In this document: positions 38,716 to 49,996 of the stretch, piece by piece
How positions within the stretch are numbered: position 1 is the stretch's first letter
Layout of the letters: every line of letters begins with the position of its first letter
DNA from: Cyathus striatus
Taxonomy: Eukaryota > Basidiomycota > Agaricomycetes > Agaricales > Nidulariaceae
NCBI GenBank assembly: GCA_025738555.1
Contig: JAOVFP010000004.1
Location: forward strand, 558,001-622,000
Reading direction: 5' to 3'
DNA: 64,000 nucleotides
Made by a program: the position numbers and the translations under genes
Notes under the pieces: model-generated
What the model saw: the letters and a program-made list of their open reading frames with translations, nothing else
Told to the model about the DNA's origin: nothing
Databases searched by the model: none

Positions 38716-40090
38716 ATGGCGCGTCTCCTTTCTCTTCTGGCGTTCGTCTTTGCTGCCGCCACGCTCTGCAGCGCATTCCCCACCCATGCTTCCTTCCCTG
38801 CTCATGTGTCCTTAGCTGGGTTATCAGACGAAGATCTCGAGAAAATCATCCCTCACCTACCTCGCGGGCTCACTGAATCTCCCCCAGGGCCTCTAACTGA
38901 CACTTCCGCAAAGCTAGTCAATGATCCAGCTCATCCTTGGTTGCCGCTTACACCATCTGATATCCGTGGACCTTGTCCAGGTCTAAACACGCTTGCATCT
39001 CACGGGGTACGTAATTCATTTCTATTTTTGGATAATAATCTGTAATGGTCGTTGTAGTATCTACCACGAACGGGTATTGCTACTCCTGGACAAATAGTCA
39101 CTGCTGCTCAAGAAGGTACTTGTTAAAAAATGATTATTTTTGTTCGTGTTTAAACATTAAACTGAATGATAGGATTCAACATGGGCAACGACCTAGCGGT
39201 ATTCGTGACTTACGCTGCTTTTCTGGTAGACGGAAATGCTGTCACCAATCTACTCAGTATTGGAGGAAAGACACCACTTACAGGCCCAAATCCTCCTCAG
39301 CCTGCTATTGTCGGAGGGCTCGATACGCATGCTGTCTTCGAAGGTGTGTTGTTTTTAGATCAGTAATGTCTTCGCCTACTAAATGTTACTGTTTAGGTGA
39401 CGCTAGTATGACACGAGGGGATGCATTCTTCGGCGATAATCACAGCTTTAATGAAACCCTCTTCGACCAGGTATGAGTAAATCCAAAATGTGTTTTCATA
39501 TGACTAATTTTGATCACCCACAGTTCGCTGATTTCAGTAATAGGCTTGGTGCAGGAAACTACAACTTCACAGTTGCAGCTGAACTTCGTCACCAACGTAT
39601 CCTACAGTCTATAGCCACCAACCCTCAGTTCTCATTCGTTTCCCCACGTTACTTCACCGCGTTTGCTGAATCCGTCTTCCCTATCGCGTTCTTTGTGGAC
39701 GGGAGGACGAGTGATGGCCAGCTTCCCGTTGATGTTGCCAGAGGATTCTTCCAAGAAAGTCGCATGCCAGACGGCTTCTTCAGACACAACGGGTCTATCT
39801 CTACGAGTGATATAGCTCAGGGTATTGCAGAGGTTTTCACTCCTCATCCCATTGAACCTGGAAGAAACGTCGGTGGGGTGAACAACTTTACTCTCGATCC
39901 TACCTCTGCAGACTTCAACACGTTCTGCTTGTTGTATCAAAACTTCGTCAACCAAACGGTCAAGTCCCTTTATCCTAATCCAAAGGGTATCCTACTGGAT
40001 GCGCTTAACAGGAATCTTGATTTCTTATTTTCTCCCATCAAGGGTTCTGGGTGCTCGCAAGTGTTCCCATTCGGGCAACCTACACAGTAG
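38716..40090 (+). CDS. Unspecific (aromatic) peroxygenase, secreted heme-thiolate enzyme
   Basis: Five exons (38716-39006, 39058-39115, 39173-39343, 39397-39470, 39524-40090) give 386 aa. A signal peptide (MARLLSLLAFVFAAATLCSA) leads to a pro-region. The heme-thiolate motif is PCP with Cys87 (GPCPGLNTLASHG..LPRTG). The Mg-binding EGD triad is at 173-175, within EGDASMTRGDAFFGDNH. The acid-base pair Arg240 and Glu247 (RYFTAFAE) has the seven-residue spacing of long (group II) peroxygenases. Two late Cys (NTFCLLYQ, SGCSQVF) fit the family's C-terminal disulfide, and several NxT/S glycosylation sites occur. These enzymes insert oxygen from H2O2 into aromatic and aliphatic substrates outside the cell. 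Confidence 0.95.
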
Positions 40091-41130
40091 TATCATCGAC
40101 GACCCTCAGGTAATTGTCGGTACATTAAAACTACGGTTTTTCATTTTAATTTAGGGCTGAATGATGTAAATATGAGGGGAATAGGAATGTGTTTCACGTT
40201 GTATTGTGAGATTTATTGGTCGTATTTTAAGATAGTTTTGAGACGACAAAACTTCGGGCGTGCATTAAATTCAAATGGAAGATAAGTACTGCAGAAGCTC
40301 CGACAATACAACAGGTTGAACGTGAACGTAAAGTCTCAGATTCCGAAGGATAGCTAAAATGACTAGTAGTTAGTTGGCTTTATACGTGAAGCATGGCATT
40401 CAATAGCGCTTAGCTTTGACGTGGCCAATGCAAAGGAGGGTGAAGACGGAAACTTTGGAATGAAATTTTATTTCCGTTAAAGTCGGGAACGAGAACTTGT
40501 CAGTTAGTGAGGATGAATGTGGATGTAGTGAACGTCGAGTCTGGTTCGAGTAGTCAGCGAGGCCTCATTATAGCACAATATATTGTAGACTAATAATGAT
40601 CTGGGAAGAGGACTCGCTTCACAGCGCGGATGTTGATGCCTTTCCATTGAGAGAAGTATAGCATTGAAAATAAATACATTAATGATAGAAACATCATAAG
40701 ATTACAGAAATGTCAACAAAGCTGCAGTATTTTGATTTTCGCTTCGGCAGGTTCTTCCCTCATCGGAACTTTATAGAGAGGTGTTGGAGCGATTGCACCC
40801 GTAGTACCACGCGGGTGTCGACATGTGGGACCATAGGAATAAGGATGTTAGGACTCAGTACTCAGTACTCAGACCTCAGGAGTCATGGTGTAAGTAACAA
40901 TATTGAGGGCATCTTTCCGGTTGACCAGTGCCTGGCAGCTTCTCGGGAAAGCGGAATCCTAAGAGGTACAGAACATTCTAATACTGTAAGCTTTAATTGT
41001 ACCTGTACTTCCGAACTAGTGACTCTTAACGGTATATTGAAGTGATGTATGATTCATGAATATACTACCTCTTCATTCCTGCTTCTACGTTCACGCTCCA
41101 CTCCCGTGACTTCACGTTGCCTCGGAAGGT
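40091..41130. other. Intergenic, no gene seen
   Basis: A short tandem ACTCAGT-type run lies at 40853-40873. No gene supported. Confidence 0.4.
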
Positions 41131-41138
41131 GGTGTAGA

Positions 41139-41155
41139 GCAGGCGTTTCGCCTGC
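41139..41155. repeat. GC-rich hairpin, twin of 46184-46200
   Basis: GCAGGCG / CGCCTGC with a TTT loop, preceded by TGTAGA. The same unit occurs at 46184-46200 as GCAGGCA / TGCCTGC preceded by TGTAGA. Confidence 0.6.
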
Positions 41156-41166
41156 ACTACAAAACC

Positions 41167-41712
41167 TAGTCCGGAAGCCGAACCGTCGTTTGCCGAGATC
41201 ACGCTTATCGTCACATGACTAGCGTGAGGTATCTCGTCGAAGACGGTCCGGTCAAACTGGTCGGGTTTTAAACATAGCGTTCCTTATCCCGCAGATATAT
41301 GTGGTCTCCCTTGGTCCTCCTTCCTCTTCTTAGATTTGGTGTACATATTAACTAGGTTATACTATAATATATCTAATCTTGTGAAAAAGTTAGAGAAAGG
41401 GCATGAAAACTAGCATAGCAAGCTATGGTAAAGCCAAGGTAAAGTACAACAACAATACTATAAAATCACACTATGTCAGGGAATAAATAACACAACAAGA
41501 CTCTTAAAATGTTCCAATAGCTACATTTAATTAGTTTAAGGTATATGAGTATAGATTGTACAGGAGGACGGAGGATTGAACGTTCGTAAGGAACGCTACG
41601 TTTAAACCCCGACCAGTTTGACCGGTCGTCCTATCAACGAGATAGGCCACGCAAGTCATATGACGATAGCGTGATCTCGTTCCCAGGATAGGACGACCGG
41701 CCCTCCGGTCTA
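41167..41712. mobile_element. Foldback (MULE-like) element with 9-bp target duplication
   Basis: The 546-bp unit has long inverted arms of about 120 bp: left 41167-41285, right about 41590-41712. They share blocks such as GAGATCACGCT and GGTCAAACTGGTCGGG and about 80% overall. It starts TAGTCCGG and ends CCGGTCTA. The 9-bp word TACAAAACC is present on both sides (41158-41166 and 41713-41721). Long TIRs with a 9-bp duplication are typical of Mutator-like elements. The 300-bp centre has no coding frame, so the element is non-autonomous. It lies directly against the next transposon. Confidence 0.8.
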
Positions 41713-41723
41713 TACAAAACCTA

Positions 41724-44700
41724 CAGTTGGGGTCATGCAAACACCACCAACTTCATTATCTCAGCAACGCGAATTTTCTGGCACAAACTAATTACAGATT
41801 CGGATTCAGAAGCCTCAAAAACGTCAAAAAACACTGTTTTCGGAAAGTTCCCACGAGTAAATTGGTGCGCCAAATTTTTTGGCAAAAAAATTGACATGTT
41901 ACAGGGTCAAATTTAATTCAAAAGAGCTTCGATCGCATACATGGCACGGTTTGACACCTGACGGTGTTGCCGTTGCTTCCGAACGGCCCATTCCGCTGCT
42001 TCCCCTGTCAATCCACGTCGGTAAGCATTCATGAATCGCCAAGTACGGTTGATAAACCGTTGAATTACTTCCAGTGGACATGCATCAAGGTATTTGACCA
42101 CAGAATTCTTTGCATGTTGAAATGTTCGTTTTTCTTCTTCACAGTAGCGGTATTTTACCCATCCCCAGTACTAAACAAATGTATTAGAAATGGTATGATA
42201 TTGTAGATAGATAAATATTACTTACCATTTCTATTGGGTTAAGTTCACAGTGAAATTTTGGCAAAAACATACATATATGTCCAGCCTCTGTAATCTTTAT
42301 TTCAAGCATAGACTTTTGATCAATAAAGTCATCCTGTTGGCTAAGCAATCTTGCCATACAACAGTTCTGACTTTCAAAAGGACAGACTGGAGAGCACTTT
42401 GCACGAAGTTTTGAAACATCAAATCCTCGTTCTTCCAAAACTGTTTTTAGCCCTTTTGGTTGTCCATCATCCAATGTCATTTTCTGAGGCTTTCCTCGAT
42501 GTTCAGGAAAAGGATTTGTTTCAGGAATGATTGTATCACGCTGAGTATGTTGTTTTCCTCCATCACTTTTATTCATTTCAAATGCTTTGAGTGCATCTGG
42601 AGGAAGTGAGGCATGTGCAGAAGACTGATCAAAAATAAATAATGCTTTTTTCATGGGGTGAGCTTCTTCAAAGATAGATATTGCATCTTCCATTTGCTTT
42701 AGTAGCTGTGAACAGTCCCACCAGGCATCTCCATTAGCACCAGGATAAATTATTTTGCGAGCCATTTAATGTTTCCATTTTCATCTTTGACCACCAATTG
42801 ACCAGTCTCTGGAGTTATAAAACTTGAGACATGAATAATGCGACCCCTTCCTTTTTGACGAAGTAGAGTCTGCTTCTTTTCAAGCCTATATTTCCAGGTG
42901 TGAATGAAAGAAAATCAATAAATATTCATGAACATACCAAGCCTTAGTTGGTGCATCATTATGATGAAAGGAACTTTCATCATGAAATATAGGAATTATT
43001 TCTTGTTCTCCTTCCTTTAGTTGAGGCTCAACTCGAGTTAATTCAGGGCCTTCATAATGTGCCATTTGTTGTTCATATTCTTCCATCTTGGGTAGATATT
43101 CATTGTCTCTGTACTTTTCCACATCTGGCCGTGAATGGCCATCTTTGTAAACACCCTTTTTCACTGTAGAGTGATGCCAGCCCAATTCATGTAGCCAGCG
43201 ATGAATTGTTTGTACACTAATTGGATTAGCTGGTGTAATACAGAGATCAGGAAATATCTGTTCATTGATTGCCTTTTGAAAATTCTTAGGGGTGACAGTG
43301 CCAGGCTTCTGACTGCGAAGATAATTCAGTGATAATGATTTAACATTTTCATCACTGAGGTATGAATGTGCATTTTTTTTCCCACCTCATTTCTCTTCTG
43401 GAAGCTGCTCAAATATCTGATAGTGTCATGCTAGTGACCGAACCCGTCATGCAAACCATGTTTGTCCTTTGCCAACCTGCCACAATTTAGCAATAGATTC
43501 ACTTGCTTCTATGCGAGTCATTCCATTCAAACATGCAGTAGCAAAATTTGATAGAATCATAAGCTGATTTATTTTTGAAAGTGGAAGGGTCTTCTTGTGA
43601 TGCTTTAAGTCATTCTTAATTTGTGTGCGAAGCAAATCCCATCCCTTTATATCAAAATCTGCAGATTGAAGATTCATTTCCAGCTCTTCATCCAAGAGTT
43701 CATCTTCATCAGTGATACCAAAGTCATTGGATAATGGATTCTGTGTAAACACTGAAGATTCTCTAGATTCCTGAATTGGAGGTGATGAAGTCTCTCTAGA
43801 CTCCTGAATTGGAGAACCAATACTTTTGTCAGAATCCACATGATCTTCTGAGCCAGTACTGAACTCAATTTCTGCTGCTGAACGTTTAAGAGTCCCAGAA
43901 TTTATCTTGACAAAATTATCAAGTGTGGATTGAGATTTCCAAGCCTTTTGGTAACGTTGTCTGGTCCGAGTGGACTTATTCATAACATCTGGCCCCTTTG
44001 CATATATTTTAGAACATTCTGAGTGTTATTTAATTCATTAGAAACATATTTAGTATCAAAAGAAACTCATTGATACCTTTTTTCTTAAGGTTTGAGTGCT
44101 TTAACTTGGGTGGAATCCAGTCTTCATCACCTGGGTCATCCTCCAAAGCCATATCTGCAAGTTTTCTACCAAACTCCTCATCCTCCATATCATCCCAATT
44201 AAACTCTGATACTGTATCCTCTGAATCCTCATCATCACTCAAGTCCTCATCTGAGAGTGAGTCCAAAATAATTTCACCATCATCAGTGTAATGATAAGGC
44301 ATGGATGAATTTGCTGATGGGGTACTGATAGTGGCACTGTCATTAACAATGTGCTCCAGGGATGACAGGGAAGCAATAGATGGTGAATTGGAGCACTGGG
44401 GAGCATTATTTTTTTGATTATTGCGAAGTCCAGTGGTATTACGAGCCTTCTTCTTAGGGCGACCTCTGGCCATGGTGGTTAAAGAAATCGATTTTTGGCG
44501 CCCAACGAGGCAATTCATAAGTCTATTTTTTACGGGATCATATGCAGATCGATGAAAGGAAGCTAAAAATGAAATTTCCGAGATTTTATTTATTTTTTTC
44601 GGCCGAATGCCAAATTTTTGGGTCTAAAAATAAAAAACTCGGAATTTCAAAAATCGGCTCGTGGAAATTCAAACTACAACCCAAAAGGAAGCTATTCCGA

Positions 44701-44781
44701 GGGTTTTCGGAGGTCAGCAGTGATCTGGGGTGTGGGAATAAATCAATGAAAAAGTTGGTGGTGTTTGTGTGACCCCAACTG
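41724..44781 (-). mobile_element. Full-length Tc1/mariner-type DNA transposon, CAGTTGGGG family
   Basis: The 3058-bp unit begins CAGTTGGGGTCATGCAAACA and ends with the complement (TGTGTGACCCCAACTG). TA flanks it (41722-41723 and 44782-44783). It encodes one intron-containing transposase on the minus strand. The TIRs keep about 30 bp of good match. It sits immediately beside the 9-bp duplication of the foldback element, so its TA target lay next to that insertion. Size, TA duplication and DDE signature suit the Sagan-like/mariner group of basidiomycetes, but the subgroup is not certain. Confidence 0.9.
41913..44473 (-). pseudogene. DDE transposase, inactivated by three TGA stops and a frameshift
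   Basis: Starts MARGRPKKKARN (ATG 44473), with an acidic Ser-rich N-terminal region; introns are at about 43989-44076, 42886-42937 and 42171-42225. The three catalytic positions are visible: Asp in IFHDESSFHHND, Asp in ALFIFDQSSAHASLP, and Glu in FHCELNPIEM. Between 43384 and 43452 three in-frame TGA codons occur (WFA-stop-RVRSLA-stop-HYQ and LPEEK-stop-GGKK), each one transition from CGA (Arg). Near 42765 the frame changes by one base before ARKIIYPGANGDAWW. The tail ends EALLN at 41913. A stop-free relative would be expected to mobilise this family. Confidence 0.9.
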
Positions 44782-44783
44782 TA

Positions 44784-47182
44784 CAATTTTACGAGCTGCG
44801 TTTGCCCATATCACGTGACCGATATCACAAAGATAATGATATCAAATCTAGCCATACACACAGCAGCGCACTATCTGTGTTTGCTCTCCCCCTTGTACTT
44901 GTCCCCTCCCACACTTTCCCCTGACGCTAACACCTCCAATCCTCTCCGAACGCCGCTATTACGCATCAAGAACTCAAGATCGTCGGTATTGTGCGCTACC
45001 AAGAGCCACTAAATACTGCAGTTCCCCCTAACTAATCTCTCCCTATGTTTTATCTTTCAAAAATTTCTCTTCAATTCATTGGTACTCTTACTGTTTCATA
45101 CTATACCTTTAATCCTACTTCAATCTTCGATCTCAGGCCAATTAATCTCTGTTTTACCAGCTTTCCCATGTTAAGTAAAGTCCATATTTCACTTTCTATT
45201 TAAACCATGTATCTACTCCTCCCCAACTCAGCGAATTTTTCCCCACTCTCAGTCGAGATTTGAGTCTCTGGTTTTGTCTTAGGGTTGTTGCTATCGCTCT
45301 CGGCTATCGTTTTACCGTTTCGATCTCGAAAAACCGTCAAGTCTTCATCTTTGAACCTCATTTCGAAGTTTTCCCTCTCTCTCTACACTCTACCACCCCT
45401 GCTTTGTTACTAATCGCATTTTTGTACACCTTAGAACTCCTCAGTCGAACGGATGTTCGACAACTCATATAAAATTTCTTTTTTTAGGCCTTAAACCACC
45501 TATCACCCTTACAAAGTGGAGCCCACCATGAGGGGTTTCAGATCCAATTTCTGTTCTGTACCCCTTGCCCCCGTGAGCTGATCCTTTTATCTCTTCGTCG
45601 ACGTCCTGTTCATTACTGTGGCACTTGTTCACCAACATCCTCATCTTTACCATGTCGACATCACCATCGCCATTGTCTTTCGTTCACACGTCCAATGATG
45701 TTCTTCTGTCCCACACACTATCTGTGCCATAGTTGTAATTCCTCTGTGATAGGTTGTAAAAAGTTCCATATGGTGCCTGGGAGTTATGTGTGCAGAGAAG
45801 TTACCTAGCTGGCACGAGGGCATTGCCAAAGAAGACATGTGTTCATCTACTTGAGGATTTGCCATTTGTCTTGAAGTTCATCATTCATTGTTCATCCTAC
45901 ATTGCTCACTGTGCTTACACTCATTTCAATTCCTGTCATCTCCACTGCCACCAGCTTTCTGCCTCAAACTCAAGTCCCTCATTGTCATTACCATTCCCCT
46001 TTGTCTCAACATCGTACCAAGAAGTTTTATTGAAGTTATCGCATGCAGTATTGAATTTGATTGTTTTGTTTTGTCTATCTTTTGGATGGTGTTACTCAGT
46101 TCCTCTCTTTTGTTTCGTAGTGTAGCTTTCAGTTGTAGGGATTGACAAGGACATCAATATCTGAAGTACCCATTGGATGTAGAGCAGGCATTCTGCCTGC
46201 ATGGTAAAAATGTGTTTTTCACATCTGTTACCTCACTCCTTACATATGTTTACCTTGTGTTGCTTACATACATAAATGTTGTATGTACACTTCGTGAATA
46301 TCAGCTTTGCATTCCCCCCTTCTCTCTCTCTAATGTGCACTCACTGGATCTGAAGGGTCAGATGGATGTGCCACCCACTCACACAATTCTTTGTCGAGAG
46401 GATACCATCAAGCAAATATCCTCCTCCACAGTGGCTTGAAATTAATCATGAGATCAATCAGCCTGAATTCAGTCGATACTGGATAGGCAGTTAGTATATA
46501 TATACAGTGTACATGTTGAATGATAATCTCTTTGATCAGCTCTTTGTTAAGTGCGAACAGCATCTTTCACTCATGTAGCATTCATTTAGCATTTTATGCC
46601 AACAACTATCCATATCATGCCTACCAACAAAAATGAGCAGCCTGCCTCTTCATAGGCCTCATATCCTGCTCCCATTTAACCCGAGTCTCACTTTTAATCT
46701 CAATCTTCATTATTTCAACATACCTGTTCTTTATACCACAGGTGGTGATAGTGGCGCCGAACTTGTGAAGTGGTTGACGATAGCATCCACAGTAGCCCAG
46801 ACATTGTATCTATTGGTAATCACTGATATTTCCAAGCTATGGACTATCAGGGAAAAGCAGAATATGGAATACTTGGGACTTTGGGAAAGAATAAGGTGAG
46901 CACTCAGATTGATGAGTTCACCAAGGTACATTGGATGGACACATGAACCCCATCATGTACATCCTCCTCACCCGACAGGATCATGTTGGGTTTTCATTTC
47001 TTCAAGGATAATCCATTGTGCTGGATACTATACTTTATTGGATGTCTTGAACACCTACAAATGCTACTCACCTACATTTAGATGAGGAGGTGTATCAATG
47101 ACCGATGGTGGAGTTTCAATGAGATTGATCAACACAGCAGTCCACACAGCACATGCTTGGTCATTTTTGAGTCTGCTACACA
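44784..47182. other. CpG-poor, pyrimidine-rich repeat-like DNA
   Basis: About 2.4 kb without a credible gene, although several 70-110-codon frames exist because of T/C-rich composition. A hairpin twin of 41139-41155 lies at 46184-46200, and a short TA run at about 46495-46504. It is probably an old transposable element of unknown class; no LTR, TIR or reverse-transcriptase motif was found. Confidence 0.4.
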
Positions 47183-48034
47183 TAGTGATGAGCAGGGGTA
47201 ACCCCAGGGTATTTTGGTTTGTACCCTTACCCCTACCCTCCAAATACCCCTACCCTCACTGAGGGTAGGGGTATTTGTGAAGGGTCCAAGGGGTCCAGAC
47301 CCTTACCTGTACCCCCAGGGTTTTAGGTGAGGGGTACATACTAAATGATCACTGATGTATAATTTATAATTATCAATACAGAATGGTCTTTCCATTATTC
47401 ACAGTATACTTATAAAATTAATGTTGTAGTATGAATTATATCTCAGTTATTCAGAGAAAGAGAATGGATTTGAATTCATCTTACCAGTTAAGCAAGAAGC
47501 AAGGTTCACAGATGGAATAATATTACAACATTGCATTAGTACTTGACAAGTACACTTGTTGATATATGCATTATTTATGGGCCATGGCTTACATCTCATA
47601 TTTATTGTAGTTACATGTATAAAAGAAACTATCACATTTAATGATGCCCTTGTTTTGTTGCTAAAACAGCATCCAGTCATGTATAACAAGCGGCTTGTTT
47701 CTAAGCAAAAGGCATGAAAGATATATATTTTCCACAAAAGTCTCAAGACTTAGGGTCACCAGTCACTAATATTGCTAATGTTGAGGGGTTTCACACACTA
47801 AATAGCCTCTGTTGCCAAGTACAGACCAATCATTTTGGTAAATCAGGGTTTCAAACATGTTGCAGTAGTGGAACATATTCATTTAGTATTTTCACTATTT
47901 ACATCCATAATACCCCTGGACCCTTGCCAGGGGTAGGGGTATTTCTGATCCTGAAAAATATGGACCCTTACCCCTACCCCTCCTGTACCCTACCCTGGAC
48001 CCCCAGGGTATACTGTACCCCTTGCTCATCACTA
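47183..48034. mobile_element. Non-autonomous hAT-type element with 8-bp target duplication
   Basis: The 852-bp unit starts TAGTGATGAGCAGGGGTA and ends with the complement of TAGTGATGAGCAAGGGGTA. The 8-bp word GCTACACA is duplicated exactly on each side (47175-47182 and 48035-48042). Subterminal regions are dense in GGGTA/TACCC repeats in both orientations over about 150 bp at each end. Terminal TAG, 8-bp duplication and clustered subterminal repeats are the hallmarks of hAT elements. No transposase frame is present. The body has almost no CpG. Confidence 0.9.
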
Positions 48035-48042
48035 GCTACACA

Positions 48043-49070
48043 CCATCGTAGCTGTTGCGAGCAATATATCTGATGTCAGTGAATGTCCAGCAATGAATGG
48101 GAACTGGAGTGATGCATATACTGTTCAAAGGTTCTGGGGGTAAGTTCCATTGTTCTCCCCTATCTCTTCTGTATCACATGATTGACTCCAACTTACTCCA
48201 GTCGTACCTGGCATCAATGTTTGCATCAAACCCTCTCTGTCTATGGGGATTTTATCGTCTTCAGACTGCTCCAACTTCAAAAGGACACATTTCCCTCAGT
48301 GAACATACAATGTTATGTTGCTTTCATGCTCTCAGGCGCCATCCAGGAAGTCAGATAGTGTGGAAGGAAGGTCAGGAAAAGGTCAGAAAAGTATGGCTAT
48401 AACAAAGAGAAATGGTGTAGTCATGCCTCATTCTTTTTCCTCACAAAAGTGATGACCTGTTCAACACAAGCCTCTCCCAACCCCTCCTGCTCCCACTCAC
48501 CACTGGCCTCATCTATGAGAACATGCTCTTTAATAAGTAACTAAGTAACCTACTCTACAATACAGATCCTTATCCCTATGAAAGCAAATTATCCATGTTA
48601 ATCACCCACTTCATAGCCCAGAGAAAGAGCCTACAATCATATGATCCAATGTGACTGTTGTTCTTGTTATGTTTTTTCTTTCTCTTTACATGTGTTTCCT
48701 TTCAATGCCATTGACTTGTTTGGTATCACCTTTGATACCAAACACAAGACTCTTACTTACATGATTGTCATTCCATCTTGACTCATCCTGAGTCACTTTA
48801 CTATATCTAGTTGTACTTTCTTTCTTCTTACTACACTGCAGTAATGTGCAGTTGATGCACAGCATCATGACTTATTAGGTTATATACCACTTATTCTTAG
48901 CATGAGTTCGTTTGTATTTAAACAGTAGTAGCTTGGGCTGTAGAGCTCAAGCTTCAGCTTAAATTGAATTAACTTTACTTTGATTCATTCACTCGCTCGC
49001 ACTTAAGTCTAAACAACTTAAGAGCTTGTGAATCAAGACTACTGATTTCAATACTGGTTTACTTGTTCTT
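48043..49070. other. CpG-poor intergenic DNA
   Basis: No gene supported. Composition matches the repeat-like block before it; CpG content rises again from about 49070. Confidence 0.4.
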
Positions 49071-49996
49071 CAAACTCGTAAATCACGTGACTATCGGACT
49101 TGTACGATAAACGTCTCAACCAGAACTTTATCATAACAGTTCTATTGAGTTATATGGGACTGCATTCAAGTCACCAGTATCAGAAAACAAATTACACACC
49201 ACCAGGAAACACCCTGGCAATTGACCAATGTACATTTCTTTGATAGATCCAAGGTTTCTTGTAGAAGTGAGAATAGAAAGTGGATGTTGTGTGTAGAGAG
49301 GGAGGGAGGGAGTGCAGAAATTATAAATATTACCCTTCTTACTCGTGGCTTGAACTATCACTTTTACCAGGAGTGACTGCTTAATTTCATACCAATGAAC
49401 TATGTTGACGCTGGCTTAGAGTTTTTACCACTAGAGTTTGTGGCTCTAGAGTTTGGATGGCATGTACCATATCAGACAAAACACTGCGGAAACAAACGCC
49501 ACATTAGCATGGTTACTCTCATGGACAGTCGAACCAGAGGTAATAAAGACGACAGATTATAATATGCCAAGATAAAAACCATAAGAATGTAGGTATCTTG
49601 ACGAGAGTGAGTGGTGTCCGTGTGGAAGAAGATTTCAGGTTGAAGGAAGGCTTAGACAAGGAATTGTTAGTGGATAGCGCATCCATCTATCCCCAGGTTC
49701 CAGCGACATTTCATGAGAAGTGAAAAGGAAAGTAACCTGAATTTCAACGAGAGTGAAGTACTGTACTTAAGTAAATACAGAACAATGATAGTGAGCTGAG
49801 TATTAAAATGGACACGAGGCCGATTCCATGGTACATGCAAATAGCCTGCTCTACAGTGGGTGATTAGATGTTTGTTTACCAGTATTCGGGACGATGCATA
49901 TGGCGAGGGAAAGAAATATAGGAGCGGTTATTCTGAACTACATATAAGCGTGCCTACATTGCATGGTGCTAATTTGTTACATTGGGAATGTAGTAC
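49071..49996. other. Intergenic, no gene seen
   Basis: A short GGGA tandem lies at about 49299-49311. Downstream flank of an F-box gene; nothing else seen. Confidence 0.4.

Noticed and set aside
41913..44473. Reading the TGA codons of the transposase as introns
   Set aside because: The segments between the stops align in one frame with continuous protein logic and lack GT-AG borders; Arg replacement explains all three.
45790..46145. Overlapping 85-111-codon frames
   Set aside because: T/C-rich low-complexity DNA in a CpG-depleted repeat block; both frames are equally open, which argues against coding.
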